From: Pseudomonas arsenicoxydans
GTDB lineage: Bacteria; Pseudomonadota; Gammaproteobacteria; Pseudomonadales; Pseudomonadaceae
Assembly (NCBI RefSeq): GCF_006438915.1
Contig: NZ_RCZE01000002.1
Span: 561,144 to 625,143, forward strand
Length of the DNA stretch: 64,000 nt
Direction: 5' to 3'
How positions within the stretch are numbered: position 1 is the first letter of the stretch; each line of letters starts with the position of its first letter. Positions 17,493 through 26,708 of this stretch are shown piece after piece. Position numbers and translations under genes: made by a program. The notes under the pieces were generated by a model, which saw only the letters and a list, made by a program, of their open reading frames with translations, had not been told where the DNA came from and did not search any database.

Positions 17493-17590
17493 TTTGAAGT
17501 AGCGCATATCCGATGCCCGGGGACTCGCACAATGTCGGGGAAGAATGTTAGCGTGCTTGGCATTCTCCACGCCCGACGAGCCCTCCTCCC

Positions 17591-18565
17591 ATGAAAAAGA
17601 CTGTCCTCGCCTTCAGCCGCGTCACGCCGGAAATGGTTGAACGCCTGCAACAAGACTTCGACGTGATTGTGCCGAACCCGAAAAACGGCGACATCAATGC
17701 CCAGTTCAACGAAGCCCTGCCCCACGCCCACGGCCTGATCGGTGTCGGTCGCAAACTCGGGCGTGCGCAGCTGGAAAACGCCGCCAAACTGGAAGTGGTG
17801 TCCAGCGTCTCGGTCGGCTACGACAACTACGACGTCGCCTACTTCAACGAACGCGGGATCATGCTCACCAACACCCCGGACGTGCTCACCGAAAGCACCG
17901 CCGACCTCGCGTTTTCCCTGCTGATGAGCAGCGCCCGCCGCGTCGCCGAGCTGGACGCCTGGACCAAGGCCGGCCAATGGCAAGCCACCGTCGGCGCGCC
18001 GTTGTTCGGCACCGATGTACACGGCAAAACCCTGGGCATCGTCGGCATGGGCAACATCGGCGCGGCCATTGCCCGTCGCGGTCGCCTGGGCTTCAACATG
18101 CCGATCATTTACAGCGGCAACAGCCGCAAGACCGAGCTGGAACAAGAGTTCGGCGCGCAGTTCCGCACGCTGGATCAACTGCTGGCCGAAGCCGATTTCG
18201 TCTGCCTGGTGGTGCCACTCAGCGACAAAACCAGGCACCTGATCAGCCACCGTGAACTGGCACTGATGAAGCCAAGTGCGATTCTGGTGAACATCTCGCG
18301 AGGCCCGGTGGTCGATGAGCCGGCCCTGATCGAAGCGCTGCAAAACAACCGCATTCGCGGCGCAGGCCTGGACGTCTACGAAAAAGAACCGCTGGCCGAG
18401 TCGCCGCTGTTCCAGCTGAAAAACGCGGTGACATTGCCGCACATCGGTTCCGCCACCCACGAAACCCGTGAAGCCATGGCCAACCGTGCATTGGCCAACT
18501 TGCGCAGCGCCTTGCTGGGCGAGCGCCCGCAGGATCTGGTCAACCCGCAAGTCTGGAAAGGCTGA
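17591..18565 (+). CDS. D-isomer-specific 2-hydroxyacid dehydrogenase (GhrB/TkrA-like)
   Basis: 324 residues. It has the Rossmann motif GIVGMGNIGAAIARRG, the substrate-site GVGRKLG and SVGYDNYD loops, the catalytic Arg in NISRGPVVDEPAL, Glu in GLDVYEKEP, and the His in LPHIGSATHETR. This set matches the glyoxylate/hydroxypyruvate/2-ketogluconate reductases that reduce 2-keto acids with NADPH. The position of the gene alone does not show which substrate is used. It starts 92 bases after the repeat array and is probably monocistronic. Confidence 0.9.
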   Translation: MKKTVLAFSRVTPEMVERLQQDFDVIVPNPKNGDINAQFNEALPHAHGLIGVGRKLGRAQLENAAKLEVVSSVSVGYDNYDVAYFNERGIMLTNTPDVLTESTADLAFSLLMSSARRVAELDAWTKAGQWQATVGAPLFGTDVHGKTLGIVGMGNIGAAIARRGRLGFNMPIIYSGNSRKTELEQEFGAQFRTLDQLLAEADFVCLVVPLSDKTRHLISHRELALMKPSAILVNISRGPVVDEPALIEALQNNRIRGAGLDVYEKEPLAESPLFQLKNAVTLPHIGSATHETREAMANRALANLRSALLGERPQDLVNPQVWKG

Positions 18566-18570
18566 CTAAA

Positions 18571-18598
18571 CGGGCAGACGGTTTTAATCGTCTGCCCG
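18571..18598 (+). terminator. Hairpin after the hydroxyacid dehydrogenase
   Basis: The ten-base arms CGGGCAGACG and CGTCTGCCCG flank an 8-base loop just after the stop. No T run follows, so it may instead be an RNA 3'-end stabiliser. Confidence 0.55.
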
Positions 18599-18707
18599 CC
18601 CCTCTACACAACTTGCAATTCAGTCAACCGGCGAAAGATAAAACCCCGCTATAGACTCTCCACTACTGCCCGACCCCACGGACTAACGGTTATGGAGAAC
18701 CCTTGCC

Positions 18708-19217
18708 TTGCACACGCTTAACACCGCACAAATCATCAGATACAGCAAAGTAATACTGATGGCCTATATAAGTTTATTTGGACTGTTGGTGATGTATGGC
18801 AACGTTACGGACTATGCCACCAACTACGAATATGTCGGCCACATCCTGAGCATGGACACCACGCAGAACAGCGAAAACACCAGCTACCGGGCAATCACTT
18901 CCCCTCTGCTCCATCACCGTATCTACTGGCTTATCATCACCCTCGAGGTGACGTACACCGTGTTCTGCCTGATGGGCACTTATCACCTGCTTCGAAATAT
19001 CAACGCGTCAGCCAAGGCATTCCACGAGGCCAAAAAATGCTCGATCATCGGATTGATGATCGGCCTGTTTATCTATTACGTTTGCCTGCAAGTTGTCGGC
19101 GCTGAATGGTTCAACATGGACAAATCACAAACATGGAACGCCAAGGACTGGGCCCGGCACATCGTTGACTTCATGTTGCCGTTGTTAATTTATATAACGT
19201 TAAAGATCGAGCGCTGA
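18708..19217 (+). CDS. DUF2165 family membrane protein
   Basis: 169 residues with four predicted membrane helices (about 12-32, 68-90, 105-125, 145-165). The family pattern IIRYSKVILM, then GNVTDYATNYEYVGHILSMD and NAKDWARHIVDF near the end, fits DUF2165. The function is unknown. It begins at TTG 18708 with GGAG ten bases upstream. The next in-frame ATG, at 18759, would remove the conserved IRYSK segment, so the TTG is preferred. Its stop codon lies in the loop of the terminator hairpin. Confidence 0.8.
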   Translation: MHTLNTAQIIRYSKVILMAYISLFGLLVMYGNVTDYATNYEYVGHILSMDTTQNSENTSYRAITSPLLHHRIYWLIITLEVTYTVFCLMGTYHLLRNINASAKAFHEAKKCSIIGLMIGLFIYYVCLQVVGAEWFNMDKSQTWNAKDWARHIVDFMLPLLIYITLKIER

Positions 19218-19230
19218 ACGCTCGATCTTT
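19202..19230. terminator. Bidirectional terminator between convergent genes
   Basis: Perfect 12-base arms AAAGATCGAGCG (19202-19213) and CGCTCGATCTTT (19219-19230), with the stop codon of the DUF2165 gene inside the loop. A and T ends on both sides suit termination in both directions. Confidence 0.85.
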
Positions 19231-19237
19231 ATGAACG

Positions 19238-20140
19238 TCACGCCAGTTTGCCGGTTGCCCGGACCACGGGTGGCTTGGGTTTACGAAACACCAATACGTT
19301 GCCCAGCATCACCAACACCAGGCCCACCAAGGCCGGTGCAGTCCATTGATAGCCTTCGACAAACGCCGACACGTTCAACGCCACCACCGGGAACAACACG
19401 GTGCAATAGGCCGCGCGTTCTGGCCCCATGCGGCCGACCAATGTCAGGTAAGCGGTAAAACCGATCACGGAACCGGGAATGACCAGGTACAACAACGAGC
19501 CGATGTAGCGCGTGCTCCACTCGATGTCGAACGGAATGCCTTTGACCAGGCACCACACCGACAACATCGCCGCGCCATAGGCCATGCCCCAGGCGTTGGT
19601 GGTCAACGGTTTCAGACCGGCCTTCTGTTGCAGGCTCGACAGCATGTTGCCGGCCGAGAAGCACAGGGTTCCGAGCAACGCCAGGCCCAGGCCGAGCAAG
19701 GTTTGCGGGCTTGCGGTATGGCCCGCCAGCTCAGGCCAGAACAGCAGGCCAAGCCCGAACAAGCCTAACGCCCCGCCCATCAGCACATTGCGGGCGATTT
19801 TCTGGCCGAAGAACACCCGCGCATTCAGGGCGTTCCACAACGTGGCGGTGGAAAACACCACGGCGACCAGGCCGCTGGGAATCCACTGGCTGGCCGTCAG
19901 GAAACACATGAAGTTGACGCAGAACAGGCACAGTCCCTGCGCCAGACAGATCAAGTGCCCGCGACGGTTCATCACTTGCAGACGTCGACTCAACAGCAGC
20001 AGCGCAAACAACACCAGCGCCGCAAGGCCGAAGCGATAGACGATCGACACGGGAATCGCGACCACGCCCAATTGCCATTTCAAGGCAATCCAGGTGGTGC
20101 CCCAGATCAGCACGGTCAGCAAGTACAACGACAGGTTCAT
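19238..20140 (-). CDS. EamA/DMT-family transporter
   Basis: 300 residues with ten predicted membrane helices in two EamA repeats. It starts MNLSLYLLTVLIWGTTWIAL, typical of the drug/metabolite transporter superfamily, and ends in a basic tail. It likely exports a small metabolite or amino acid across the inner membrane. The start at 20140 has AGGAG eight bases upstream. The frame extends to 20278, but that part is translated REP sequence. A divergent AraC-type gene at 20477 is a candidate regulator. Confidence 0.9.
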   Translation of the reverse strand: MNLSLYLLTVLIWGTTWIALKWQLGVVAIPVSIVYRFGLAALVLFALLLLSRRLQVMNRRGHLICLAQGLCLFCVNFMCFLTASQWIPSGLVAVVFSTATLWNALNARVFFGQKIARNVLMGGALGLFGLGLLFWPELAGHTASPQTLLGLGLALLGTLCFSAGNMLSSLQQKAGLKPLTTNAWGMAYGAAMLSVWCLVKGIPFDIEWSTRYIGSLLYLVIPGSVIGFTAYLTLVGRMGPERAAYCTVLFPVVALNVSAFVEGYQWTAPALVGLVLVMLGNVLVFRKPKPPVVRATGKLA

Positions 20141-20191
20141 GGCAAACACTCCTGGATGGGGCGGCACGGCGATCTTTTGTGGCAAAGGCGC

Positions 20192-20308
20192 TTTGTGGTG
20201 AGGGGGCTTGCCCCCGTTGGGCTGCGAAGCGGCCCCAAAATCCTGGCACTCGTTGCGAATCTTGTGAGCGCTTCGCACTCAAGCGGGGGCAAGCCCCCTC
20301 GCCACAAA
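20192..20308. repeat. REP doublet (GTGGCGAGGGGGC type)
   Basis: Inverted arms at about 20192-20214 and 20286-20308 with one mismatch, in the promoter interval between the EamA and AraC genes. Confidence 0.85.
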
Positions 20309-20476
20309 AGCTCTCTCGCCACAGATTTCGTACTAGCCAGCACCACTGCCTGATTAGGGATCCAGTGTGCTGCGCCAAACGTGCATGCACTTGCATAAAC
20401 TTGCGCTTTTGTCAGTGCAGAGGCTGGCAGGCCAACGTCTACGGAGTAGGATGCAAGGCGTTGGAGAGAACCGATC

Positions 20477-21352
20477 ATGCCCGCACTGGAAACGTTGCAA
20501 GTCTTTCAAGCCCTCAACCGCTCGCCCAATGCTCGCCTCGAGCACAGCGCCGAGCTCGGTGACGGCATGGCTGCAGCCTTGTGGAGCAACCATCACGACG
20601 CCCAGGACTACGAAGCGCCGAGCCATCACACGCTGTCGTGCTACATCGCCGGCGGCACCGGCACGTTTCGTCGCGACCAGCCCGGCACCAAGGGCGGCCC
20701 GGACAAGCTGTGCATTCTGCCGGCGGATCACCAGTCCGGTTGGGTGATCAACGGCGACATTCGCCTGGCCCACGTGTATTTCAGCCCCGAACAATTCGCC
20801 CTCGGCTGCGTCACGCTGCTGGACCGCGAACCGCGTGAACTGCAATTACGCGAAGCCACGTTCCTCGACGACCCGGCGCAAGCCCTGCGCTTTCGGCAGA
20901 TGCTCACCCTCAACTGGGACGAACCCGGCGAACGTTTGCTGACCAGCAGCCTGGCCCACGAAATGCTCAGCCACGTGTTGCTGGGCCAAGTCGGCATGCG
21001 CGAGGGGTTGCGGCTCAAGGGTGGATTGGCGGCGCATCAGCGGCGGCAGTTGGCGGAGTTCATCGATCACCAGTTGGCCGAGGCCATCAGCCTTGGGCAA
21101 CTGGCTGCGCTGTGTGCGCTGTCGGAATATCACTTTGCGCGGATGTTTCGCGAGAGCTTTGGTTTGCCGCCGCATCAGTATGTATTAGCTCGCCGGCTGA
21201 CCCGGGCGCAGGCGTTATTGCGCTCGACGTCACAGCCGTTGGGCGAGATTGCATTGGCCTGCGGGTTTGCCAGTGCGAGTCATTTCACCAATCGGTTCCG
21301 GCAGGCGTTGGGTGGGACGCCTGGGGAATATCGGCAGGCGTTTTTGCGGTAA
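20477..21352 (+). CDS. AraC family transcriptional regulator
   Basis: 291 residues. The N-terminal effector part (about 1-170) looks cupin-like (HTLSCYIAGGTGTFRRDQPG, then LCILPADHQSGW). The C-terminal double helix-turn-helix (about 190-290) has QLAALCALSEYHFARMFRES and the signature GFASASHFTNRFRQALGGTP. It is divergent from the EamA transporter, so it may control export of the ligand it senses. That is inferred from position only. Confidence 0.9.
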   Translation: MPALETLQVFQALNRSPNARLEHSAELGDGMAAALWSNHHDAQDYEAPSHHTLSCYIAGGTGTFRRDQPGTKGGPDKLCILPADHQSGWVINGDIRLAHVYFSPEQFALGCVTLLDREPRELQLREATFLDDPAQALRFRQMLTLNWDEPGERLLTSSLAHEMLSHVLLGQVGMREGLRLKGGLAAHQRRQLAEFIDHQLAEAISLGQLAALCALSEYHFARMFRESFGLPPHQYVLARRLTRAQALLRSTSQPLGEIALACGFASASHFTNRFRQALGGTPGEYRQAFLR

Positions 21353-21383
21353 GCCCCAAGATAGTCGGTGCTTGTCAGGCCGC

Positions 21384-21467
21384 CTTCGCGAGCAAGCCCG
21401 CTCCCACATTTGACCGAGTTCTCATATGGGAACGCTATCAAATGTGGGAGCGGGCTTGCTCGCGAAG
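21384..21467. repeat. REP doublet (TTCGCGAGCAAGCC type)
   Basis: Perfect 30-base arms at 21384-21413 and 21438-21467, between convergent genes. Confidence 0.9.
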
Positions 21468-21487
21468 AACGATGACGCGGTCTTCGA

Positions 21488-23917
21488 TCAGAACTCCAAT
21501 GTGCTCGACAATAGAATCTGCCGCGAATCCCCCATCGACACAAAGAACCGGCTCGCCGCCGAGGTGTAGTACGTGCGGTCAAACAGGTTCTTCACGTTGA
21601 ACTGAAACTTGACCCGCTGCCCTTCAACCTGGGTGTCATACGTGGCGAACGCATCGGCCACGGTGTAGCTCGGCAGGTCGAAATCGTTCACGGCGTTACC
21701 CGCTCGCTCACCGACGTAACGCGCCCCGGCGCCAACCCGCAACTGATCGCCACCGACGATCGTGCCGAAGTCATAGACTGCCGACAGCGAGCCGCTGTTC
21801 CTGGCGACGTTTTGCAGCTGCTTGCCTTTGTAGTCCGGGTCTTCGGTGACTTCGGCATCGGTGTAGGCGTAGCTGCCGATCATGCTCCAGCGATCCGTCA
21901 GCTGGCCGGTCACGTCCACTTCCAGGCCACGGGAACGCACTTCGCCGGCGGCGCTGTAGACCGTCACCGGGCCTTCGGAGTTGGCCACCAGCACGTTGCG
22001 TTTCTTGATGTCGAACAGCGCGATGTCACCGGTGATGCGCCCCGGCAGGTCGAACTTGGCGCCGATTTCCCAGGCCTTGGCTTCTTCCGGCGCGATGCTG
22101 CCGTCGAGCACGGTGCTGCTGCCGCTCAAGGGCGCGATGGTCGAGTTGGGTTTGAACGATTCGGTGTAGCTGCCGTAGAACGACAGTTCATCGGTGTAGC
22201 GATATACCAGGCCCGCGCGCGGCACCCACTTTTGGCCGTTGCTGTCGGTGTTGGCCTGGAACGGCACGCCTTTGCCGGCGTATTGGTCGTATTCCTGGAA
22301 ACGCCCGCCCACGACGAAAATCCACTTATCGGAGAGGTGAATCGAGTCCTGCAGGAAGATCGAATCGCTGCGCAGTTCATCGGTTTGTGCGCTGTCCGCC
22401 GGGCTGACGGTGGTGCCGGCGACTTCGCGGCCGTAGACCGGGTTGACGTAGCTGAAGGTGCTCAGGCTTTTCTGGCGGATCAGGTCTTCACGGTAGATCT
22501 TGCGGTACTCGTCATCGACACCGAACACCAGGTCGTGTTTCATCCCGGCGAACTCAACATTGCCTTCGAGGCTGGCGGTGGTGAAGCGGTCGGTGCTGAT
22601 CGCATTCTGCGTGCCGTCCATGCTGCGGGTCAGCGTGCCTTTTTTGGTGTCGATGGCGGTGACGCGCACTTGGCTGGCGTCGTAGGTTTCACGGTTCCAG
22701 CTGTAGCCAAAATGCGCGGTCCAGTTGTCGTTGAGTTCGTGATCGGCCTCGAAGTGGTACAGGTCCGAACGGCCTTCCATGTTGTTGAACGGCTCGTCGA
22801 GGCGCTCGTTGCGCGAGATGTCCAGCGGGTGGTTGGTACGCGGATCGATGATCGTGCCCCGATCGAACGGGGTCAGGAACTCGCGGTGTTCGTAGGAAAA
22901 CAGCAGCTTGGTGCTTTCGCCGAACCAGGCCAGCGACGGCGCCACCAGCGACTCGCGGTGGGTGCCGAAATTGCGCCAGTAATCTTCATCTTCGTGGTCC
23001 AGCACCATGCGATAAGCGAGGCCGGAGGTGCCGAGTGCGCCGGTGCTGTCGAGGCTGCCACCGCTGCCGTTTTTGCCATCGCCATAGGTCGAACCGCGCA
23101 GGGTCAGGGCATTGTATTGCTCAAGTTCCGGCTTCTTGCTGACCAGGTTGACCACCCCGCCCGGGTCCTGAATGCCGTACAGCAGCGAGGCCGGGCCCTT
23201 GAGCACTTCGACACGATCGACACTTTCATTCATGCCGCGGCCCTGCACGATCGGCATGCCGTCGCGCATGATCGAGCCGTTACGGTTGTCACCGAAACCG
23301 CGAGTCATCACCGAATCCTGAGTGCTCGCCAGCGTGTTGCCCTGGGTGATGCCGCTGACGTTGGCCAGCGCGTCATCCAGATTACGCGGCAACTGATCGC
23401 GAATGACCTGGGCCGGGACGACGTTAACGGTCTGCGGGATTTCCTGGAGTAAGGCCGATGAGCGCATCACTGAACTGGTGGGCGGCGGCTGATAGCTCAT
23501 GGATTGATCGGCGACCGAGGTGATGGTGGTCGCGCCCAGGTTCAAGGTGCCGGCCGTGGGCACGGGTTCAAGTATCAGGGTGTGCGCATCGGTGCGGCGG
23601 AAGGTGAAGCCCGAGCCGCTGAGCAATCGTTGCATGGCTTGCTCGGCGCTGAACTGGCCATTGATCGCCGGGGCGGTGAGGCCGTACGGCGCTTCATCGG
23701 TGTAGACCACGCTAATGCCGGTGACCCGGCTGAAGTCGCTCAGGGCCTGGGGCAGCGGTTTGGCGACGATGGCGAAACTGAACGGGGCGCGCTGTTGCGT
23801 GTTGTTGGCTTCAGCCGCCGAGGCGATGCTCGATGGCAGCAAGGCCAGCGCCGACATACTCAGTGCCGAAGCACCTAACCACTGTTTGACCGAACCCGAT
23901 TTTGCCCTGGACTTCAT
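21488..23917 (-). CDS. TonB-dependent siderophore receptor with signalling (STN) domain
   Basis: 809 residues. It has a signal peptide (to about residue 35), then an STN/secretin-like signalling domain (about 48-112, FAIVAKPLPQALSDFSRVTG), a plug domain (about 145-255, with IPQTVNVVPAQVIRD and VEVLKGPASLLYG), and a 22-strand barrel ending SSTLEF with the C-terminal Phe. The STN domain means that siderophore binding is relayed to the FecR-like protein and ECF sigma factor encoded upstream (24153-25711). It is FpvA/FoxA/FiuA-like, and the siderophore cannot be read from the sequence. It is the third gene of the iron-sensing set, separated from fecR by a REP doublet. Confidence 0.93.
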   Translation of the reverse strand: MKSRAKSGSVKQWLGASALSMSALALLPSSIASAAEANNTQQRAPFSFAIVAKPLPQALSDFSRVTGISVVYTDEAPYGLTAPAINGQFSAEQAMQRLLSGSGFTFRRTDAHTLILEPVPTAGTLNLGATTITSVADQSMSYQPPPTSSVMRSSALLQEIPQTVNVVPAQVIRDQLPRNLDDALANVSGITQGNTLASTQDSVMTRGFGDNRNGSIMRDGMPIVQGRGMNESVDRVEVLKGPASLLYGIQDPGGVVNLVSKKPELEQYNALTLRGSTYGDGKNGSGGSLDSTGALGTSGLAYRMVLDHEDEDYWRNFGTHRESLVAPSLAWFGESTKLLFSYEHREFLTPFDRGTIIDPRTNHPLDISRNERLDEPFNNMEGRSDLYHFEADHELNDNWTAHFGYSWNRETYDASQVRVTAIDTKKGTLTRSMDGTQNAISTDRFTTASLEGNVEFAGMKHDLVFGVDDEYRKIYREDLIRQKSLSTFSYVNPVYGREVAGTTVSPADSAQTDELRSDSIFLQDSIHLSDKWIFVVGGRFQEYDQYAGKGVPFQANTDSNGQKWVPRAGLVYRYTDELSFYGSYTESFKPNSTIAPLSGSSTVLDGSIAPEEAKAWEIGAKFDLPGRITGDIALFDIKKRNVLVANSEGPVTVYSAAGEVRSRGLEVDVTGQLTDRWSMIGSYAYTDAEVTEDPDYKGKQLQNVARNSGSLSAVYDFGTIVGGDQLRVGAGARYVGERAGNAVNDFDLPSYTVADAFATYDTQVEGQRVKFQFNVKNLFDRTYYTSAASRFFVSMGDSRQILLSSTLEF

Positions 23918-24056
23918 TGCTCATGACCTGTGTAGAACCGCTACGGATGCGAATGACTCGCAGTTTCAGTCACTACACGAATGGGGGTTGGGTTTACCTC
24001 ACTAGAATTTTGAAATTATTTTTTGTTTTGAGGTTATGTGTTGGCTGATCGGACGC

Positions 24057-24140
24057 CTTCGCGAGCAAGCCCGCTCCCACATTCGACCGCATTCCTATGT
24101 GAGAACTCGGTCGAATGTGGGAGCGGGCTTGCTCGCGAAG
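24057..24140. repeat. REP doublet (TTCGCGAGCAAGCC type)
   Basis: Arms at 24057-24083 and 24114-24140, between the FecR-like gene and the receptor gene it controls. Confidence 0.9.
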
Positions 24141-24152
24141 GGGCCAGTAGCC

Positions 24153-25142
24153 TCAACGCAAAATAATCAGATGCCCAAAAACACTGTGCTGCTCAAACCC
24201 CAACACCCCCTGCAATGAACTCAGTACAGCCTGAGGATCCTTGCTCGGAAAGCTGCCACTGATTCGCCGCGCCGCCAGTTCATCGTTGAGCAACACGATC
24301 CGCCCCGGGTAATAGCGCCCGAGGTCTTGCACCACCTCCGCCAACGTCGCCTTGTAGTAATTGAGCCAGCCCTGACGCCAGGCCAACTGCGTCTCGCTGT
24401 CGACAGCCTGCAGTTTCTCCGCCGTGCCCTCGCCATAGGCCACTTGCTGGCCGGCGGTCAGGATTTGTGGCTCGGCGTACTTCTTCGCTGTCACGCCGAC
24501 CCGTCCGGACAACACCGTCACCTGAGCACCCTGCGGTTGCAGGCGCACCTCAAACTGCGTGCCCAGCACTTTCGCCTGGCCCTGTTCAGCGTCGACCACA
24601 AACGGATCGCCCGTATGCGTCACGCTGAAAAACCCGGCGCCGCGCCGCAACTGGACGTGCCGCTCACCGCGACTGAAATCCACGGCAATGGCGCTGTCGG
24701 CATCCAGCGTGACTTGCGACTGATCCGCCAGGGTCACGGTGCGGATTTCCCCCGGCGCCGAGACATAGTCCGCCCCCAGGTCGTCAATCCATCGTGCCGG
24801 CTGCCAACCCGCGCCGAGACTGATCATCAACAGCAGGCACGCCGCCATGGCCAGCGCGCCCGACCAGCGCCGCACGCTGTGGCGGCGCGTTTGATTCATG
24901 GCATTGAGATATCCCTGCAAGGCGAAAGCGTCTTCATCTGCCAAAGTTCGCGCCGGCGATTCGCTCAATTCCCACAGCACCTGCGCCTGTGCATAAGCCT
25001 CGGCGTGCGCCGGATCAGCCTGCAACCAATGACTGAAGGTGAGTTGATCGCCACTGCTGGGCTGGTCGTGCAGCAAGCACAGCCACGCGAAGGCGGCCTG
25101 TTCCTGAGCGGGCGTCGGGGTGACGCGATCGAGCTGATTCAC
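24153..25142 (-). CDS. FecR-family anti-sigma factor
   Basis: 329 residues. The N-terminal cytoplasmic DUF4880 part (about 8-75: QEQAAFAWLCLLHDQPSSGD, HWLQADPAHAEAYAQAQ) binds the sigma factor. One membrane helix follows (about 87-107), then a periplasmic FecR domain (about 115-210) and a C-terminal region with the secretin/TonB-short-like fold that contacts the receptor's STN domain. It overlaps the sigma factor gene by four bases (ATGA), so the two are translationally coupled. Confidence 0.93.
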   Translation of the reverse strand: MNQLDRVTPTPAQEQAAFAWLCLLHDQPSSGDQLTFSHWLQADPAHAEAYAQAQVLWELSESPARTLADEDAFALQGYLNAMNQTRRHSVRRWSGALAMAACLLLMISLGAGWQPARWIDDLGADYVSAPGEIRTVTLADQSQVTLDADSAIAVDFSRGERHVQLRRGAGFFSVTHTGDPFVVDAEQGQAKVLGTQFEVRLQPQGAQVTVLSGRVGVTAKKYAEPQILTAGQQVAYGEGTAEKLQAVDSETQLAWRQGWLNYYKATLAEVVQDLGRYYPGRIVLLNDELAARRISGSFPSKDPQAVLSSLQGVLGFEQHSVFGHLIILR

Positions 25143-25711
25143 GGTGCTTTCCCTGGCGTGCGCGTGGGCGATTCCCGCAGGCTGGCCTTGCAGGCATCGA
25201 GGGCGCGCATCATATGTTTTTCCACGGCGCTTTGGGACAGGCCCATGGCCTTGGCGATTTCGGCGTATTTGCGACCGTGAATGCGGTTAAGCAGGAAGAT
25301 CTGCCGCGTGCGCTCCGGCAAGGCACGCAGCGCCGCTTCGACGTGACGCAAATCGTTGCCGGCTTCCAGGGCGGCTTGCGGCTCACTGCCGTGGCTGTCT
25401 GGCGCGTCCGGCATCCAGCCTTCATTGACCCGCACCCGCGTGCCTTCGCTGCGCAAATGGTCAATGGCGATGTTGCCGGCGCTACGCAGCAGGTAAGTGC
25501 TGAGCTCCTCGACCTGCACCAATGGCCGACGCCAGAAACGCAGAAACAAGTCCTGCACCAGATCCGCCGCCGTCGCCCGACACCCCACGCGCCGGTTCAC
25601 CAAGGCTTCCATCTGCGAACGCTGGGAAAGAAACACCTGCAGGAAATGCGCGCGCGCCCCGCGATGTTCCTCGTCGTGTGATTCGGGTGGGAGGGTGGTG
25701 GTGTCTTTCAT
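25139..25711 (-). CDS. ECF sigma factor, FecI-like
   Basis: 190 residues. It has a region 2 with ATAADLVQDLFLRFWRRP and ELSTYLLRSAGNIAIDHLRS, and a region 4 with ALPERTRQIFLLNRIHGRKY, then AEIAKAMGLSQSAVEKHMMR. It should direct RNA polymerase to the receptor gene when the siderophore is bound. The ATG at 25711 (MKDTTTL) is chosen because the upstream in-frame extension to 25768 lacks family features. A Fur-like box lies 59-77 bases ahead of this start, as expected for iron-repressed fecI-type genes. Confidence 0.93.
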   Translation of the reverse strand: MKDTTTLPPESHDEEHRGARAHFLQVFLSQRSQMEALVNRRVGCRATAADLVQDLFLRFWRRPLVQVEELSTYLLRSAGNIAIDHLRSEGTRVRVNEGWMPDAPDSHGSEPQAALEAGNDLRHVEAALRALPERTRQIFLLNRIHGRKYAEIAKAMGLSQSAVEKHMMRALDACKASLRESPTRTPGKAP

Positions 25712-25769
25712 GGTGCGACCTTGAAACGGTAAGGCCGCGTGAAAGTCATGGGGCCAGCGAGGGCGCAAT

Positions 25770-25788
25770 AGTAATGATAAATATTCTC
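25770..25788. promoter_or_regulatory. Fur-like box upstream of the FecI-type gene
   Basis: AGTAATGATAAATATTCTC matches 14 of 19 positions of the consensus GATAATGATAATCATTATC. It lies in the AT-rich promoter of the sigma factor gene and would repress the system when iron is plentiful. Confidence 0.7.
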
Positions 25789-25841
25789 ATACACAAAGAG
25801 ATCCGATTGCCGGCCGGTGACATTTCTGAGGGGTTACACCC

Positions 25842-25995
25842 CTGTGGCGAGGGGGCTTGCCCCCGTTGGACTGCGAAGCGGTCCCAGAACCATCCAATGA
25901 GTTGTGTCAGCCAAAACCTCATAGCAGGTTTTGCGACTGCTTCGCAGCCGAACGGGGGCAAGCCCCCTCGCCACAGCAAGCCCCCTCGCCACAGG
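25842..25995. repeat. REP doublet with an extra half-copy
   Basis: Perfect 26-base arms at 25842-25867 and 25951-25976 (CTGTGGCGAGGGGGCTTGCC type). Right after them comes a second right arm, CAAGCCCCCTCGCCACAGG (25977-25995), a tandem duplication of the half-element. Confidence 0.85.
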
Positions 25996-26027
25996 GATCC
26001 CATGCAGGCTGTGGACCCAGAAACAAG

Positions 26028-26055
26028 AACGGGCCTGCATCAGCAGGCCCGTTTT
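26028..26055. terminator. Terminator downstream of the HPF-like gene
   Basis: Arms AACGGGCCTGC (26028-26038) and GCAGGCCCGTT (26043-26053) around a 4-base loop. It sits 33 bases beyond the stop of the minus-strand HPF-like gene. Confidence 0.75.
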
Positions 26056-26087
26056 CAGGGGTGGAAAGGTAAAAATCGAATCAGCTG

Positions 26088-26495
26088 TCAGCCGTTTTGC
26101 GCGGCTTGCTCGTTCTCGAGAAATTCTTCCTCAAGCAGCTCATCGGCTGCAACTCGTTCGAACGGCACCACAGCGGCACGTGGTTTGCCTCGCAGTTTGC
26201 CGAACAGGTGTTCCAGCGCATGTTCGAGTTTTTCGGCCGCACCGTCGATCGCCAGTTCCAGGTTATCGGCTTTGTGAGTGACAGAAATCGGTTGGTGGCC
26301 TTTTGGCCGCGCTTCCAGCTGGCAGCGCATGTCGTGCGGTCCGGGCTTGTCGCCGTTTTCGTCTGACAGGTGGACCTCAACGCGGGTCAGGTCCTCTGCA
26401 TAACGTTCGAGCGTGCTCTCAATGGTAGTACGTACCCACTCCTCCAGTCGGATGCTGCTTTGAATATGGTTGTCGCTGTTGACTTGGATTTGCAT
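26088..26495 (-). CDS. HPF/RaiA-family ribosome-associated protein
   Basis: 135 residues. It has the beta-alpha-beta-beta-beta-alpha layout of hibernation factors: MQIQVNSDNHIQSSIRLEEW at the start, VEVHLSDENGDKPGPHDMRC in the middle, and IDGAAEKLEHALEHLFGKLRG in the last helix. An acidic tail (DELLEEEFLENEQAAQNG) follows. It lacks the long dimerising C-terminal domain of long HPF. It probably binds the 30S subunit under stress, though its acidic tail differs from classic HPF. Confidence 0.85.
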   Translation of the reverse strand: MQIQVNSDNHIQSSIRLEEWVRTTIESTLERYAEDLTRVEVHLSDENGDKPGPHDMRCQLEARPKGHQPISVTHKADNLELAIDGAAEKLEHALEHLFGKLRGKPRAAVVPFERVAADELLEEEFLENEQAAQNG

Positions 26496-26632
26496 AGTTC
26501 ATCCCTTATTTCAGCTAGCTCGCGAGAGGCCTTTCGGCTAGCCCTTGGGCGTCATCACCGTGACCTCTTACTTACACAATCGGTCTGCGCGCAGAACAAT
26601 TCAACCCCTAAAAAAAGATAATTTTGGATTCG

Positions 26633-26656
26633 CAAAAAAACCCGGACAACGGGTAA
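26633..26656 (-). terminator. Terminator of the LysR gene
   Basis: Read on the minus strand, ACCCG and CGGGT flank a 5-base loop and are followed by seven Ts, 53 bases beyond the LysR stop. Confidence 0.75.
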
Positions 26657-26708
26657 AAGCGCTGTTAAGGTCAGGAGTTGGGTCGACACGCTTCTTTGTC
26701 ATAATTGC

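Noticed and set aside
17243..18550. 435-codon minus-strand frame opposite the hydroxyacid dehydrogenase
   Set aside because: The plus-strand gene shows all catalytic residues of its family; the opposite frame has none.
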